Positions 43,337 to 55,140 of a DNA stretch of 64,000 nt are shown piece after piece. Position 1 is the stretch's first letter; every line of letters starts with the position of its first letter. The stretch covers positions 8,170,694-8,234,693 of the forward strand of contig NC_089285.1 in NCBI RefSeq assembly GCF_963678975.1, in the 5' to 3' direction. Source of the DNA: Dysidea avara (taxonomy: Eukaryota; Porifera; Demospongiae; Dictyoceratida; Dysideidae). Position numbers and translations under genes: made by a program. The notes below the pieces were generated by a model. It ran no database searches. It was given only the letters and a program-made list of their open reading frames with translations, and was not told the origin of the DNA.

Positions 43337-43924
43337 AAAGGCACATACGTAGCTCCATACACAGTCATTTTAGTTGCTGCGATCAGCAGACACATCACTG
43401 TCCATCTCTGCTACAGTCTAGTCATGAAACGCGATGCCATGGCACTCCAATATCCTATATTCAATCTCTATTAAGTTAAGACGCTTCGTTTTCTAAGTGC
43501 TAGCTACCACAATTAACACCAAGCAGCACAACTTGGAATTCTCAGGATATCTAGCGTGGCCAGCAGACCCTGCTCTTCGCGTGGCACTTATCAACTGATA
43601 CATAAGCGCGTGGGCTCTTGCATCTACACGCTTATAATTATCAATCGATCGATAAGCACCGTGCAGAGTAGGGTCGGCTATTTTCAGGAGTCAAGGGTCA
43701 AGCTTGATTTTGACTTACCACAGCATTTATGCAAGCACCTCAAAATTTTTGCAGTAATTTTGTTATTACAACACAATAGCTATCTGCAAAATAGACAATA
43801 ATAACATGTTATAACAGTTAGAACTTGTGAGTATTTGTTGAAGTACATAGATGTAGCTAGCTTGTCCTTGCCAAATGAAACAACAGACCTAAAAAACTGA
43901 CCTACAAAATCAACAAAGCTACTA
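43337..43924. other. Non-coding
   Basis: No recognised gene. 43575-43665 contains short inverted pieces (GGCACTTATCAACTGATACA / GATCGATAAGCACC). Confidence 0.3.
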
Positions 43925-44305
43925 CTAATAAACCAAGCTATAGCTACCTACAAACAGGAAAATAAAATCAAAAGGGTTGTCAAAGTCCGTTACACTACTA
44001 ATGATCTGTTTAGTCAAACGTAAAGCCAAATTCATTATGGAGCAATGTCTTTGCAAACCTGTCAACCGCTCCTTCACATCATCTCCAATCCCTAACATCT
44101 GTGCATGAAAACCTGGCCATTTCAATGAAATACACTGCAGTCGACAGTGGTAATAAGCATTACCAAATTTCTTGGCTGGCAATCCAGTTTGCAGATTTGT
44201 GAAGGAACGATACTCTTCATGCTGGATTACAATGTCACCAAACTGGTCATAGTGCTCCGTACATCCATTACACACAGTTATAGAACTTTGCGTGGGTGAG
44301 ATCAA
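43925..44305 (-). CDS. Conserved-looking ORF of unknown function
   Basis: 126 codons with EEYRSFTNLQTGLPAKKFGN and AYYHCRLQCISLKWPGF. The Y-R-x-F-x-x-x-x-T-G-x-x-x-x-x-x-G-N-x-Y-Y-H-C pattern recalls the C-terminal region of uncharacterised element-encoded proteins of sponges and cnidarians. The last about 25 residues are hydrophobic (FDFIFLFVGSYSLVY) and may be read-through beyond the true exon. It is divergent from the next HIRAN-like gene. Confidence 0.4.
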   Translation of the reverse strand: MISPTQSSITVCNGCTEHYDQFGDIVIQHEEYRSFTNLQTGLPAKKFGNAYYHCRLQCISLKWPGFHAQMLGIGDDVKERLTGLQRHCSIMNLALRLTKQIISSVTDFDNPFDFIFLFVGSYSLVY

Positions 44306-44456
44306 AGTAAAAAGTGTACTTTACCATTTCATAAAGTACACTCTCAGCTGGCCAACAGCTTCATCGACCACAAGAGTACTTTATTACATACATAATTATC
44401 ACTTATTAGTGATTTGTGTGGCTATAGGCATTATAATTATTACCATTGTGCTACAG

Positions 44457-44972
44457 GTATTTGTAATGTGGAACTGGGAGGAACCAAATGACACTATTGA
44501 ATCAGATGGTACAGATTCAGACAATAATGATGATAACTTCAGTGATGATCCAAGGCAGACTGTGAGCAATGATTCTGGTGACAAGCAAAAAGATAGCCCG
44601 GTAACTACCCATTCTGTGATATTCAAGTGCATGGGTACGATGAAGGGGAAAAGATACCAAGAGTTATTACCTTTAGTAGCATTAAAAACGTGTAGTGGTG
44701 AAACAGTACCAGTGAGACTGCAGCCAGAGCCAAATAATCCCAAAGATTCTAATGCTATTGCATTTGAGTGTCATATTGGATCAAAGTGGGAGAGAATTGG
44801 ATATGTAGTACATGAAGCAATAAATGCAGTCCACCATGAACTTCAGTGTGATTCCATTATTAGTGTGAAATTTGAGTGGGTCAGGTTCATACCTCATTGT
44901 AGTCGGTCTGTACCAGGATGGTATTGTGGGATTGCAATCATGAAAAAGGAAGTTGGCCTAAAGAGATTGTAA
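44457..44972 (+). CDS. HIRAN-like domain protein, paralogue 2 (3' exon)
   Basis: An acceptor-like GTGCTACAG ends at 44456. The exon then reads VFVMWNWEEPNDTIESD, an acidic Asp/Ser-rich stretch, THSVIFKCMGTMKGKRYQ, VPVRLQPEPNNPKDSNAIAF, WERIGYVVHEAINAVHHEL and GWYCGIAIMKKE, with a stop at 44972. The longer ORF from 44292 adds a hydrophobic segment that I regard as intron or 5' DNA, because similarity to paralogue 1 (33053-33739) starts only at the exon. Alternative start: Met at 44466. Both paralogues keep the EP-x-N and IGY motifs of HIRAN. Confidence 0.6.
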   Translation, partial: VFVMWNWEEPNDTIESDGTDSDNNDDNFSDDPRQTVSNDSGDKQKDSPVTTHSVIFKCMGTMKGKRYQELLPLVALKTCSGETVPVRLQPEPNNPKDSNAIAFECHIGSKWERIGYVVHEAINAVHHELQCDSIISVKFEWVRFIPHCSRSVPGWYCGIAIMKKEVGLKRL

Positions 44973-45041
44973 ACTGTAGAAGTAGATTTTAACTGTTGGT
45001 TGTACTTATGTGAGTGATGTAAAATCGTGAGTATTGTACTT

Positions 45042-47895
45042 TTAACATAATTTACTGGATGAATAAGTCAGCAACATTACATTAATACAACATTGTTTCA
45101 TCATATATGTTCTCATTTGTAGTTCACAGCTTAGACTGGGTAGAGGAGGAAGATCCACAGGAGCATTGTGGAATGTTGCGCGTACTGAAAGACTCCCCCT
45201 AACAGGCAGAGAAACTCTAGGTCCTATTGAACCCACTAACTCTCGTCTGGGTGGCCGTTTAAGAACCTTGGGCTTAGTTGGTGTCACACTGAAATTAGGC
45301 ATCTCTCCTTCATAGTAATGATGTTGAGAGGTAGTATAATAGAAAAATGGCAAATCGGGGTCTAATCTCTTCATAAATTCTGTAATTAATTGAATACAAG
45401 CTGTAAACAACTATCATATAATCAACCCACTTGCTTAAGAGTGAAATCTTTCCCCACAGTATCTCGAAGAATGCTAAAAAAACATTCCACATCATCCGTT
45501 GTACTGGAGCGTGGGCGTTCAACAGGAATTCCATTAGCCAAGTTGAATTCATGACGATACTGTCTGGTTTCAAGATTAGCAGCAAGGGCAATCAATGTTT
45601 CTCTGTTTAATGGACTATAATTACAAAACTGTAGTAACCACTAATACAATTGATACTTAACTTACCGATTTACTTCCAGTAAGCTAAAATCTTTATAGAC
45701 CAGGGCATGAGATCTTTGATTATGTAGTCTAAGAATTCTGTAATATATTGCTGGCGTCTCTCTTCCTTTAAGCCTGGCTTTCCTCCAATTTCTGACTTTC
45801 CGTAAATACTCAGCTTCATTCTCGTAATTATTTTCTTCCATAAAATCAATGACCCCTTGACCGAATAGACGCTCTACGTCTTCCACGGACTGCTTCCTAA
45901 CACCTGTCAATGCAGGATAAGTTAATCCAGTTTTAGTGTCTTCAAGCGCTCCAACAAATCTTTCCAAGCCTATATTTCTTACACATCCACGTCTAAGGCT
46001 GTTGCCTATCCTCTGCATGAATATCTACAAATTAAGTATTACAAAAATTATACAAATACCTTAAACACATGGCCTTCGTCTTCCCTTTCGCAAAAGACTA
46101 CCAGTGTCTGGATGATGTTCGGGCACATGAAGATGCGTCTTAAATGGCACACCCAAGTTATGCCAGTGATTGATTTGGTATGTGTCGTCTCACTGAGCAA
46201 GCACAGACCTCAGCATGTCACCTTTAGTCTCAGACTTTCCTGTAGAATAGAGTATATGTAAATCATCAACATAGCAGACACAAAGTGCATACCTAGATGC
46301 CAATTGTGGTACTCATAACCAGCAGGGACAGTTTTGATTCAGAGTTTCAAGATAACATCTTCCTGCGAGCAACCTTCTTCTTTCCACTTCCATATATCCT
46401 TTAAAGTAGTACAACTGACAGCTGGGTTGGGTACTTCAGCAGTGATTATCCCTTCTTCATTGCCTAAACATAATTATGTAGGATTCATTTAGATGTTAGT
46501 TATATGCAACAATGTAAGCCAGACTTTCTGGACATAATTAATTATGCTTGATATACATCGTTTGCTTTAGAGAACTATAGCATATTAGAACTTATATTTT
46601 GGTGTCAGCATTTTACTTTCTTTCACTTTGCTATATCAATTTTGAATCCTTTTACAGGTCTCAAATATTGATAGGGACCTGGTGTTTCCATTTTCATGCA
46701 AGCTATTCCACTCTCCATTGGTCGTAAAACCTTTAAAAGTTACATACAGCAACTTAATATATAAACAGATATACACACACATTATTAAGGTTGAACTAAT
46801 CAGCAATGCAAAAATTAGAATTTTTTTTTAAGATCACGTGAACCATTCTTCCAGCTGATATGATGCATTTGTAGACAGAAATGACCCCACGAATACGGTG
46901 GAGCCTCTTTATTACGGATATTTTGGATCCAGAATTTCGGCCACTTTTTGCTGTAATATAGAGGTATTAACTAGACCAGTTGGGACCAAAATTTTGTCCG
47001 GAGGTTTTTTCTATTGTGTCCTTAATCCAGGAAGTTTGTTAATAGAGGTTCCACTGTAGCTGTGGAGCTGTAGCTGTGGAGCTTAATTTAATATGCTTTG
47101 CTTGCTGAGTACTTTAACATGGGTACTTCAATACAATGTGTGTCACTTGAAAACTTGTAAACTGCTTATGGTCTGGTATAAAACATTGATCTATACACTG
47201 TATGTGACTAATACATAGATCATTAACACTGGAGGTTACTTCAGAGACGGTTGGTCATACGCCATAACCCTACTACCTCAGTGTACAAGTACATACAGTG
47301 AAAGGCAAATTGTGCATTTGACTCATCTATTTTATGTAAACCTATAAGGCCACATAAACTTATGGACAGCATAATTATGTCGTTAATACTGGTCCAGTCA
47401 AAGGCTAACCAAACTACCCAGCATAGTATATAGCTAACAAATAGCCTAGCTTACTGACGTACTTGTTCTTACATGAGCAGTACCAACTTTCCTCTGGATG
47501 AAAGTTGCAGCAGCATTCCATACTTGCACACTCTGCTGGGTAGTTCTCGGGGTAGCCCACACATCACCTTTTCCATTCTCTAAGACAAATTGCACAAGTG
47601 CCTCCAATTCATCCGTGCTCCATTGACTAAGCAAACTAGTAGATGATCCACTTTCTCTCTGTGGGGTTACCTCTGAAAAGGAGAGTTGTAGCTGAGTAGA
47701 GGTACACAAACTTGCAATGGGTGAAAGCCGCTCTTGCTGGGTAACAAGGTTGTCTTCATCAGTTTCTTGAATACTCTCTAATGGAGCCCGCTTTGCTGGT
47801 CTGGATGGAGTTACATGCATTGGACTTGTATAAGCCCTAGAGCGTTTGTTTAAATAGCCTTGTAACCTAGCTTGTGCCATAACTCGCCGCGACAC
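45042..47895 (-). pseudogene. Decayed multi-exon gene: SANT/Myb-like N-terminus and a conserved DDE-like C-terminal region
   Basis: Exon 47895-47473 (start at Met 47895 or 47880) has WSTDELEALVQFVLENGKGD and VWNAAATFIQRKVG, like SANT/Myb-type DNA-binding starts, and ends at a GTAAGA donor. A weak exon is possible near 46740-46620. 46464-46300 gives EVPNPAVSCTTLKDIWKWKEE, LKL, a TGA, then IKTVPAGYEYHNWHLG and a GTATGC donor. 46240-46060 gives KGDMLRSVLAQ, a stop, then VPFKTHLHVPEHHPDTGSLL and REDEGHVFK. 46018-45667 gives IGLERFVGALEDTKTGLTYP and KQSVEDVERLFG, ending at GTAAGT. 45625-45430 gives TTDDVECFFSILRDTVGKDF. 45390-45042 gives FMKRLDPDLPFFYYTTSQHH. Two stops break an otherwise consistent gene. 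The family is widespread and uncharacterised in sponges and cnidarians and is probably element-derived. Confidence 0.6.
46896..47056. mobile_element. 161-bp Tc/mariner (pogo-like) MITE
   Basis: Left end CGGTGGAGCCTCTTTATTAC. The right end, reverse complemented, reads CAGTGGAACCTCTATTAAC. TA flanks both ends (46894-46895, 47057-47058). It lies in an intron-sized gap of the decayed gene at 45042-47895. Confidence 0.75.
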
Positions 47896-48304
47896 TCAAT
47901 CTACAGCTTGTATAGTACCAGAGTATCACGATACTCTGTATTCGGGCAATAAGAATACTAGTGTCGATACTGAGGTGTCAATGTTGAATTAGTTCAACAC
48001 TTTGAAATCACGAGATGCATGATAACACGTGACCAACCTCCTCTGATACGTGATGAATGTCTACCATGCCAAACTATGGTGAAATACGCGCGAGTTACTT
48101 TGTTATACTAGTTTGTGTGCGTTCAGGCTGCTAATAATTCATGCAACGCGTGTTAATTACGAGTCCTAGTGTATGGTGAAGCTACACGACTAGAAGGTTC
48201 CATAAATCATTTATAGCATAGCCTTGCTCGTGGTATATAAAAAAATAAAGTACTCAGCCACACGCCTTGTACTTTATTATTCATATAGCACTTGCGGCTA
48301 TGCT
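47896..48304. other. Upstream region between a divergent start and a transposase
   Basis: Presumed 5' flank of the SANT-like gene (47895). CAGAGTATCACGATACTCTG (about 47929) is a perfect 20-base palindrome. TATATAAAAAAATAAAG near 48234 is TATA-like. Nothing firmer. Confidence 0.35.
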
Positions 48305-50013
48305 TTAACATATACTTATCCTTCCATTCTTAAACCACACTAAAAAAAAGGCTTTTCTGGAACATTCAGTGCTGGATAATTCTGTGACGGATAATTCTGT
48401 GGCAGATACTCCTGCTGTTGATACAAAGAAGAGTAGGACGTAAGCATGATGCATATGGTGAAGGAGAGCATCCATGCAATGGTGGTGTTCGAGGTGAGAA
48501 AAATTTAATGAATGCAAACGGTGACAATGGTTGGAGTGGTTGATGCCCCATCAATGACTGAATAGATGGTGCAAAGGGTGACATAGAACCACTGACTGGT
48601 GATGACTGTTGATGTAAAATACTATGTGAAGGTATACAACTATCAACACGTACATTGTATTGAGTCTGTAAACATGACTGGTTACCATTAGTGAGTGTTT
48701 GGACGTTTCCGCCTGTTCCTGTACTTTCTGATTGCAGTGGTACTCTGTTCTCATCTGTTAAAAGTTGCTTTAGATTGCATTTTTTTTGTAACTCTGTTTC
48801 CTTTATGACTTATGCCTAAAGGCATGTCGTGCTTAGCCAAGTGCATTAAATTTGGTGCATGCTTTGTACCCTTGTAACAATACCATTTTATATAACCTTC
48901 CAACTCTTCATTGGCTTGGGCAGCTGCTACAGAATGAGAACATATTCCTATTGATTTGTACTGTGGACACTTATCATCACACACATATTGGCACTCCTTT
49001 TTACTGGTAACTAAATGAGGAGCCATTGGACATGACCATTTTGTCCCTCGGACCACACCCTGGAGCTGGAGAAATGGCATGTGTGTCACTCACAAGAGAT
49101 ATCCAAATGCCTTCGGCTACACTCTCTGGCACTGATGTACCAGCAAAGGCTACTTCATATGAAACTGGTAACTCAGTTTCTGTGGACAGTAAAAAATATC
49201 CCTGGCTAATGTCTTCACATGACTGGTCGTGATCATCACCATGCAGACCACCATCACCCATCACCCGAACTTCACAATTATTAAAATTTTTAATGTGATG
49301 TAATCTCTGGTCGGTTGTCATCCTGAACCACTTGTCTGAAGGAACCGAAAGAAACTAGTACTGTTTTTGAAGAGTGTACTGTCCAAGACCAATGATTGCC
49401 TTTTCAAACTCTTGCTGCTACTTGGTGACAGCCACTTTGATAGTATTGTTAAATATGGCCCACTTTTGCCTCTTAAAACCTACGCATTCCTTGAGGACAG
49501 CATTAATTGACTCACTGTCATTTGTGCGAAATGTCACAGGAGGACTACCCAGTCCCACATCTTCCCTCAAAGTGTGATGACAACATACATCTGCAATTTG
49601 GTTACTGAACCAAGTAAAGAACATTGGCAAATGGTTTTGTGATTTGAAAAACACTGCAATTCTCTATCATTCCACTGAGCCTCAAGGGCTTGCGAGTGTA
49701 CATCAAAATATTCTGATGTAAAAGAATCTACAAGCCCTTCATGGACTGTATTGTCGGAATCAGTAAAGCCAAAAATCTCTTGTATGCACTCAATAATGGC
49801 ATTTTGAGAAAACTATTTACTTCTAAGGTACGCCTCTATATTCTGTTGCAGATGCCTGAAGCACCGAAGCTGACTAGTTAATAAGGTATTTAAAATCCAA
49901 TAAATACCCGCGGGTGGGTATCTAAACTGGTTAGATACCCGTGACAAACTTTTTGTCACATGCGTCATGCGTTTAGCTGGATTCCAATCACAACAGTCAT
50001 CAGAAATCATCAC
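48305..50013 (-). pseudogene. MULE-like transposase with SWIM-type finger, frame-broken
   Basis: Minus-strand pieces: 50013-49813 (LRCFRHLQQNIEAYLRSK), about 49812-49600 (IIECIQEIFGFTDSDNTVHE, LVDSFTSEYFDVHSQAL), 49654-49418 (NDSESINAVLKECVGFK), 49321-49001 and 49089-48751. The last has CQYVCDDKCPQYKSIGICSH, a SWIM-like C-x-C...C-x-H cluster that binds zinc near the DNA-contacting end of MULE-like transposases. 48750-48305 is Pro/Ser-rich tail. Frames change at least four times. It is complementary in coverage to the left-edge fragment (1-543), which holds the DDE part of the same family. Confidence 0.6.
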
Positions 50014-50139
50014 TAGAGTGTGAAGAAGGAGTGAGTTGTTTTAACACTAATTCGATCAGGAAGCCACCATTATTGGCAGTGACCAGAGCCGTACGAGCCA
50101 TAGTCTAAATTGGTTATCGCCAAATCCACAGTATCTTTG

Positions 50140-50575
50140 CTATTTTAGAGACCTGAAGAATGACACAATCCTGAGTGCCATTCCTCAGGTCTCTTACTGT
50201 ATAGCAGGTTATTTTCGAAACAGAAATTTTTGTACAAGAAGCAAAATATGAATTTCAAAAGATTTTAATTTCGAAGAGTGCATATTTCGAAGTCCGGATG
50301 GATTTCAAATAAAATTATATGTAATAATATAATCCCTTTATGTATGTGATTAAAATCTGTATGATCTTTGTCCAAAAAAAAAACTTTGATCAAAATTGCA
50401 TCTAAGAATGTCTTGAGTTGCAAACTTTTCTCATACCCCAGACCACCTTAAGGTTAAATTCTTTGCATCGTGTGATTAACATACTGCAGGTGAGTCTTCT
50501 GCCCTCTACATAATCTCACTCATTTTCATACCAGTCTCACTCATTTTCACTTATGTTCTCACTCAGTGATTTCCA
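50140..50575. other. Spacer with small inverted repeat
   Basis: AGAGACCTGAAGAATG (about 50146) and CATTCCTCAGGTCTCT (about 50178) form a 16-bp imperfect stem. Three TCTCACTCATTTTCA-type repeats lie near 50510-50560. No gene. Confidence 0.5.
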
Positions 50576-50794
50576 CTAGTTGAGAGCTCTGCATACCTTT
50601 GGCTTGTGATTGAAGAGAGACTCATCTGCCTGGACTATTGTGCCAGGTCCAACAAGTTTGATTGAAGTAGCTATCAGTGTAGTGGGACACACCTCTCTCA
50701 GCCATTGAAACAAGTCTATGGCTGTTTTGCTTGTAACTGCAGTTTCTGTACAAGCTGTTGAGACTGGCATACCAATGGAACAGAGGTGTATCAT
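50576..50794 (-). pseudogene. Merlin (ISXO2-like) transposase fragment
   Basis: Contains DLFQWLREVCPTTLIATSIK and GPGTIVQADESLFNHKPKV. G-G-P-G-x-I-V-Q-x-D-E-S-x-F is the hallmark of the ISXO2-like DDE domain used by Merlin elements; the first catalytic Asp is in ADES. The frame ends after KPKV, where RGR would be expected. The downstream catalytic half was not found. Confidence 0.65.
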
Positions 50795-51546
50795 GTTAAT
50801 CCATTTTTAGAGAGTGAGCTTTAACTTACAAAAAATGATCCAGTCCTAATGGACTTATATGTTGCTCCACTCATCTTTACACCAATTCATGGGAACACCA
50901 CATGAGTTTCAATTCATGGCTGTAGCTGGAACAGTGCTACTAGCATATGTAATCGGCCCTAAAGTTTGCATAGATGACAGAAGCCACTGAAACTTAGTTT
51001 AGCGGCATTCCACTTTTGCTGCCAAGCATACACATGCGTATAACAAAGAAATAATTGTATTTCAATAAATCTTAATTATTTTCAAATACTCAATATGGAA
51101 TGGACTTGCATCAAAACCCTTCTAGTGTAGCAGGTGATCAGAAGGTCTGTGATCTTGTTTTATCAATGATTCGTGGCTTGTACACTTGTCAGATTTGAAA
51201 TCAGCACTATCAAAAACCTAGGAAACCATAAAGCTCCCTTAAATCCAGCTGTAATGTCACGGAAACACCATCATACCGGAACAACTAGCTAATGCCATGA
51301 CTGTAAAACATTTTGTCTCTAATTATCCAAAGCCTAAATTTTAATGGATTTTTGACTGTGAAATAGAAAGCTTTGTAATTATAAGCTAACCTTATTTAGA
51401 AGAGCAGGCACAATTGTAATATACTCAGTCAGTGAGCCACTATCATGCATACCGGACCAACAACACAAGTCAATAAGATTAGAAGGATTTAAGACAGCAT
51501 GTACAATTACATATAATACAAGTTACAATCACGAAAAAGTTTGAAT
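50795..51546. other. Non-coding
   Basis: No supported gene or repeat. Possibly further Merlin remnants directly upstream (50800-50960), too degraded to claim. Confidence 0.3.
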
Positions 51547-52841
51547 CTACAAAACTGTATATGCATGCATACAATTACATGATAATTCTGACTGTTCTAC
51601 CGCTGGGGAGTGCAACTGGCCTCCAATTAAAAGGAAATCATCACAGTCAGAAATGTCAGTAACGTCATTGTTCGACATATGAATCTTCACATGGTCTACA
51701 TGGCGACGGACCATTTTGTTGTTCTGTAACTTAACTAAATATGACAATGTCCCACGGCACTTCTCAGTCACACCCAGAAGTTCCAATGAAGTTCTTGACA
51801 TAAACAGCATCACCAATATCAAATTCACGCAACTTACGCTTGCCATCATGATTAGCCTTTTGCTGTTGCTGGTTAGCTTGAACTCCTAGATGTGATCCGA
51901 GTCTGCGACCAAACAACATCTCTGCTGGGGATAACCCAGTAGTGCTCTGTGGAGTTATGCGATATTTAAACAAGAACTGGTTCAGTCGGGTCTCCAGTGA
52001 ACCATCAGTTATTCGTTTGAGTCCATTCTTATAGGTTTGTACAGACCTTTCGGCAAGGCCCATTAGAAGCTGGGTGGTATGGGGATGTGAGAGTGTTTAA
52101 TCCCGTTCTGTATAACAAACTCGGCAAACTCTAAACTGGTGAAAACTGATCCATTGTCGGACACTATTGTATGTGGAAGTCCATGAATAGTAAACACGCT
52201 CGACAGTTTCTCAACATTCACAGCTGTAGTTGCATTTGAAACAGGTATAACTTCCATCCACTTAGAGTGAGCGTCAATTATCACCAAGAACATTTTGTTC
52301 AAGAATGGCCCAGCATAGTCTATGTGAACACGGGACCAAGGTCACTCCGGCCATTGCCAGGGATGCAGTGGGGCCTTGGCAGGTGTTGGCTGTACTGCTT
52401 GACACTGATGACAATTGTAATACTCTTGGCTTTCTCAAATGTTGTTTGTTGCGTACTAGTCCAGTTCCACTTGCGACCTTTCTATAACAGTTCATTTAAG
52501 GGTGCCAACACTGATGAGAGGTCTGGAAGGAATTTGCGGTAGTAGTTAATAAGTCCAAGGAAGGATTTTAACTTAGTAACATCAGTAGGAAGAAGTGCAT
52601 CCTTCACTACTTGTACTTTATCGTGGGTAGGGTGAAGACCTTGACCATCAGTATGGTGACCCAAATACTCTACCGATACTGACATGAATGAGCACTTCGA
52701 TAACTTCAAACATGTATCCGTCAATAGTAGGTGATTCTTTTGATATACAAGGCCAATATATTTCGATAAGCTGAAAAGTTGCCATCTATCTAAAGTTATA
52801 CTATGTTTACACAACAATAAAACTAACCTTGTAGAATTCAC
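51547..52841 (-). pseudogene. K02A2.6-like Ty3/gypsy pol fragment (RT end joined to integrase)
   Basis: 52841-52482 has the RT/connection end (FMSVSVEYLGHHTDGQGLHP, LKSFLGLINYYRKFLPDLS). Around 52480-52400 the reading jumps to the integrase linker (HLPRPH...HPWQWP, then VHIDYAGPFLNKMFLVII with a catalytic Asp). 52302-52063 gives DAHSKWMEVIPVSNATTA and TIVSDNGSVFTSLEFAEF (second Asp). 52063-51764 gives LAERSVQTYKNGLKRI (just after the Glu region) and TGLSPAEMLFGRRLGS. 51849-51547 closes pol. RNase H and the integrase zinc-binding part are deleted. See 56700-57502 for gag and protease of the same lineage on the same strand. Confidence 0.82.
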
Positions 52842-53085
52842 TCCATAACTTCCTCTCTGATTGTCCGATTTACTCGAAATAAAGCTTAGAGTGCTCTCTA
52901 TTTACAGAGGAGTATTATGATAAACAAAATCACGTGATGGTACACTTTAAATAGAACAAATAAAGGCATTTTAATTGAATTTGATTTTAAACTCCTATAT
53001 TCGGCATAGCCATTTGTCCATATAGGAGGAGTATACACAGTATATACATACATAGCTACATATACATACTCAGCACATACATACA

Positions 53086-53119
<34 letters not shown>

Positions 53120-53478
53120 CATACATACATACACAGCAAAAAATGCTACGATTCCTTGTCTGCATACATCAATGAAATTTCATTTATACATCATGATTCC
53201 TGTGTATTTCCTTTAATATGAAATCTTAATTAAACATCATGTTTCCAGCTTCAATGATACATAGGAATAGGCACAATGCGGTTTATTGAATCATGATATG
53301 AATTGTCAGATTTCCTTACATATTTCCTGCGTATCAACAGTACATCTAGGGATCCCCACATGCTTTATATGACACTTGTAATATCATATATTTAATTCAT
53401 AAGAGTATTCAATACATAAGATTTAACCAAAAGAAACAAAATCAGTTTTACATAAAGCAAAACTTCAGTTTTACTACG
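52842..53478. repeat. TACA-type microsatellite and non-coding spacer
   Basis: 53040-53125 is (CATA)n/(TACA)n with interruptions; the ORF through it (MYVCMYICMYV...) is an artefact. 53140-53478 is AT-rich with nothing recognisable. Confidence 0.7.
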
Positions 53479-54660
53479 TCATGACGAAACAAAACCAAAG
53501 AAATTGTCAGGTAAACTTGATGGCCTTGCTCTAGTTGAGTGTCTTCCCATAACACATGGAAGCATCTGCTGCATGCTTTGTTTGGTCTTTCCCTTGTTAG
53601 CTTTGTGATCTAGACGTTTAAAGAATCTGTCTACTTTAGATTCCCTCCATGATAATGGTTTGATTGTTAAGACAGAACGTCTGTTGCCACCTACATCTTC
53701 TTCATCGCTTTCCTCGCTGGACATGAATTCTTTTGTTAGCACCTTCCACATATTAATTTGAGTATCTGTTAAGGAGGAGGATGAGTTTGCGAAGACTGCT
53801 TTACGAGACTCCAACTTCTGTGAAGAATAGGTACTTAATAGTGACCCTTATTGTTGCAAGAATACTTACTCTATTAATACGATTTCTTCGTCGTTGAACT
53901 ACTATCTTTTGTTCATACTTCCCATTATCTTTCAGGTATTTCTCTTCACATTTAGTTTGGTAAAATCTTTTTGCTGCAGCTAAAGTAAAAGAACATATAC
54001 ATACCAAGTTCTCCTTCTGAAAAATAACAGCTACATATCCGATACTTTAGAAGGGACACTCCGTTGAGTTTTCCCACTTGCTTCTTCATTACTGGATGGG
54101 GAACTATTTGAAGTGGAATTTGCATGATGGTCTTCCACTGAGGAAAGTCTGCTTTCTATAGATTATAGGTTTACTGCAAATTCATCTAATCTAGAGTTCG
54201 CTTTTTTCAGTTCCTGCAGAATTAGTTCTTGCATATCCATACCTGTATGAGTAGAATGCACTGTTTATCTAGAGCTTATGAATTACCCATACCTGTATGA
54301 GCAGATTGTTCAGGTTCTCTGAAAACTATTTGATGATTTGTAGGAGTGGGACATGAAGCAGAGCCACTAGAGCTTGCACTAGAGCCAAATAACATTGATA
54401 ATTGACCTGATGGCCTTCAATCACTACCAGAAGACAGTAAACGACAAGATGTCGCTTTAGAAACATTAGTCACTCTTGGGGTATCGTGTGCTACTAACTG
54501 TTATGTCAGGGTCGCCATCCTCCGACAATAGACTATCACTAACGTCACCGTGTCGGCCATCATCATATCCTTCACTATCATGGTCAGAATCATCACTGTC
54601 TGAGCGATAAATGTCTGAAACTTTCAACGGTACTCTTCCGCGGTGAGATATTTCGCGTTC
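53479..54660 (-). pseudogene. Conserved multi-exon gene of unknown function, with in-frame stops
   Basis: Last exon 53817-53479: KLESRKAVFANSSSS, EFMSSEESDEEDVGGN, LSWRESKVDRFFKRLDHKAN, ending LPDNFFGFVSS. Previous exon 53979-53870: AAKRFYQTKCEEKYLKDNGK, donor GTAAGT, phase 0. Exon about 54243-54045: MDMQELILQELKKANSRLDE, then a TAA (54163-54165), then IESRLSSVEDHHANSTSNS, donor GTATCG. Further upstream (54660-54290) are Asp/Ser-rich pieces (SDSDDSDHDSEGYDDG) and PTPTNHQIVFREPEQSAHT. The S-S-E-E-S plus L-x-W-R-x-x-K-x-x-x-F-F-K-R-L-D pattern occurs in uncharacterised proteins of fish, cnidarians and sponges. Function unknown; likely nuclear by composition. Confidence 0.5.
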
Positions 54661-55030
54661 AATATTACCACCAATTATTTTTCCTTTGCTAAAAAGAAAT
54701 AATAGTTATATATACGGTCAATCAAATTGCAGTAATTGTGAAATGAGTGATAGACGAGATGCTTGCAAAGCAGAATGTAAATCAGTGAATGGTGATGATG
54801 AATGGCTCACTACGAAAAGCAGGAAACTTGCTTATAAATTACTAGCATTGGTACCTGCCCTATGTGCAGGACCATCTCCACATTAAACATTTTAATGTCA
54901 CGAAGAGGGACTAAGCATTAAACACCAGCACTGCTAATGTAGCTATGTAGGGTACATGGTGATGTCACATTTTTTAAAGAGCATAAGGGTTTTCTTATGT
55001 CATTAATGATGCAAAACACTAAAGTATATT
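54661..55030. other. Non-coding
   Basis: A 66-codon plus-strand ORF (54686-54886) is antisense to nothing known and has no motif. No other signal. Confidence 0.3.
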
Positions 55031-55033
55031 GTT

Positions 55034-55140
55034 TGTGGTTTTGACAGGAATGTAGTTTAATTATTCAGAGCATCTTCCCTACCAGTGACTTCAACGTGCT
55101 GTATAGAACAAACGAAACCTTTGCTGCTTTACATGAGAAC
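55034..55140. repeat. SINE body fragment, unit A
   Basis: GTGGTTTTGACAGGAATGTAG, followed by CTTCCCTACCAGTGACTTCA and GAACAAACGAA, matches the bodies at 56153 and 56477. Confidence 0.6.

Noticed and set aside
44292..44456. Membrane-anchored N-terminus of the HIRAN-like protein at 44457
   Set aside because: A good splice acceptor ends at 44456 and similarity to the paralogue begins there; the hydrophobic codons are probably intron or flank.
52898..53134. 78-codon minus-strand ORF of repeating Met-Tyr-Val-Cys
   Set aside because: Translation of a TACA microsatellite.
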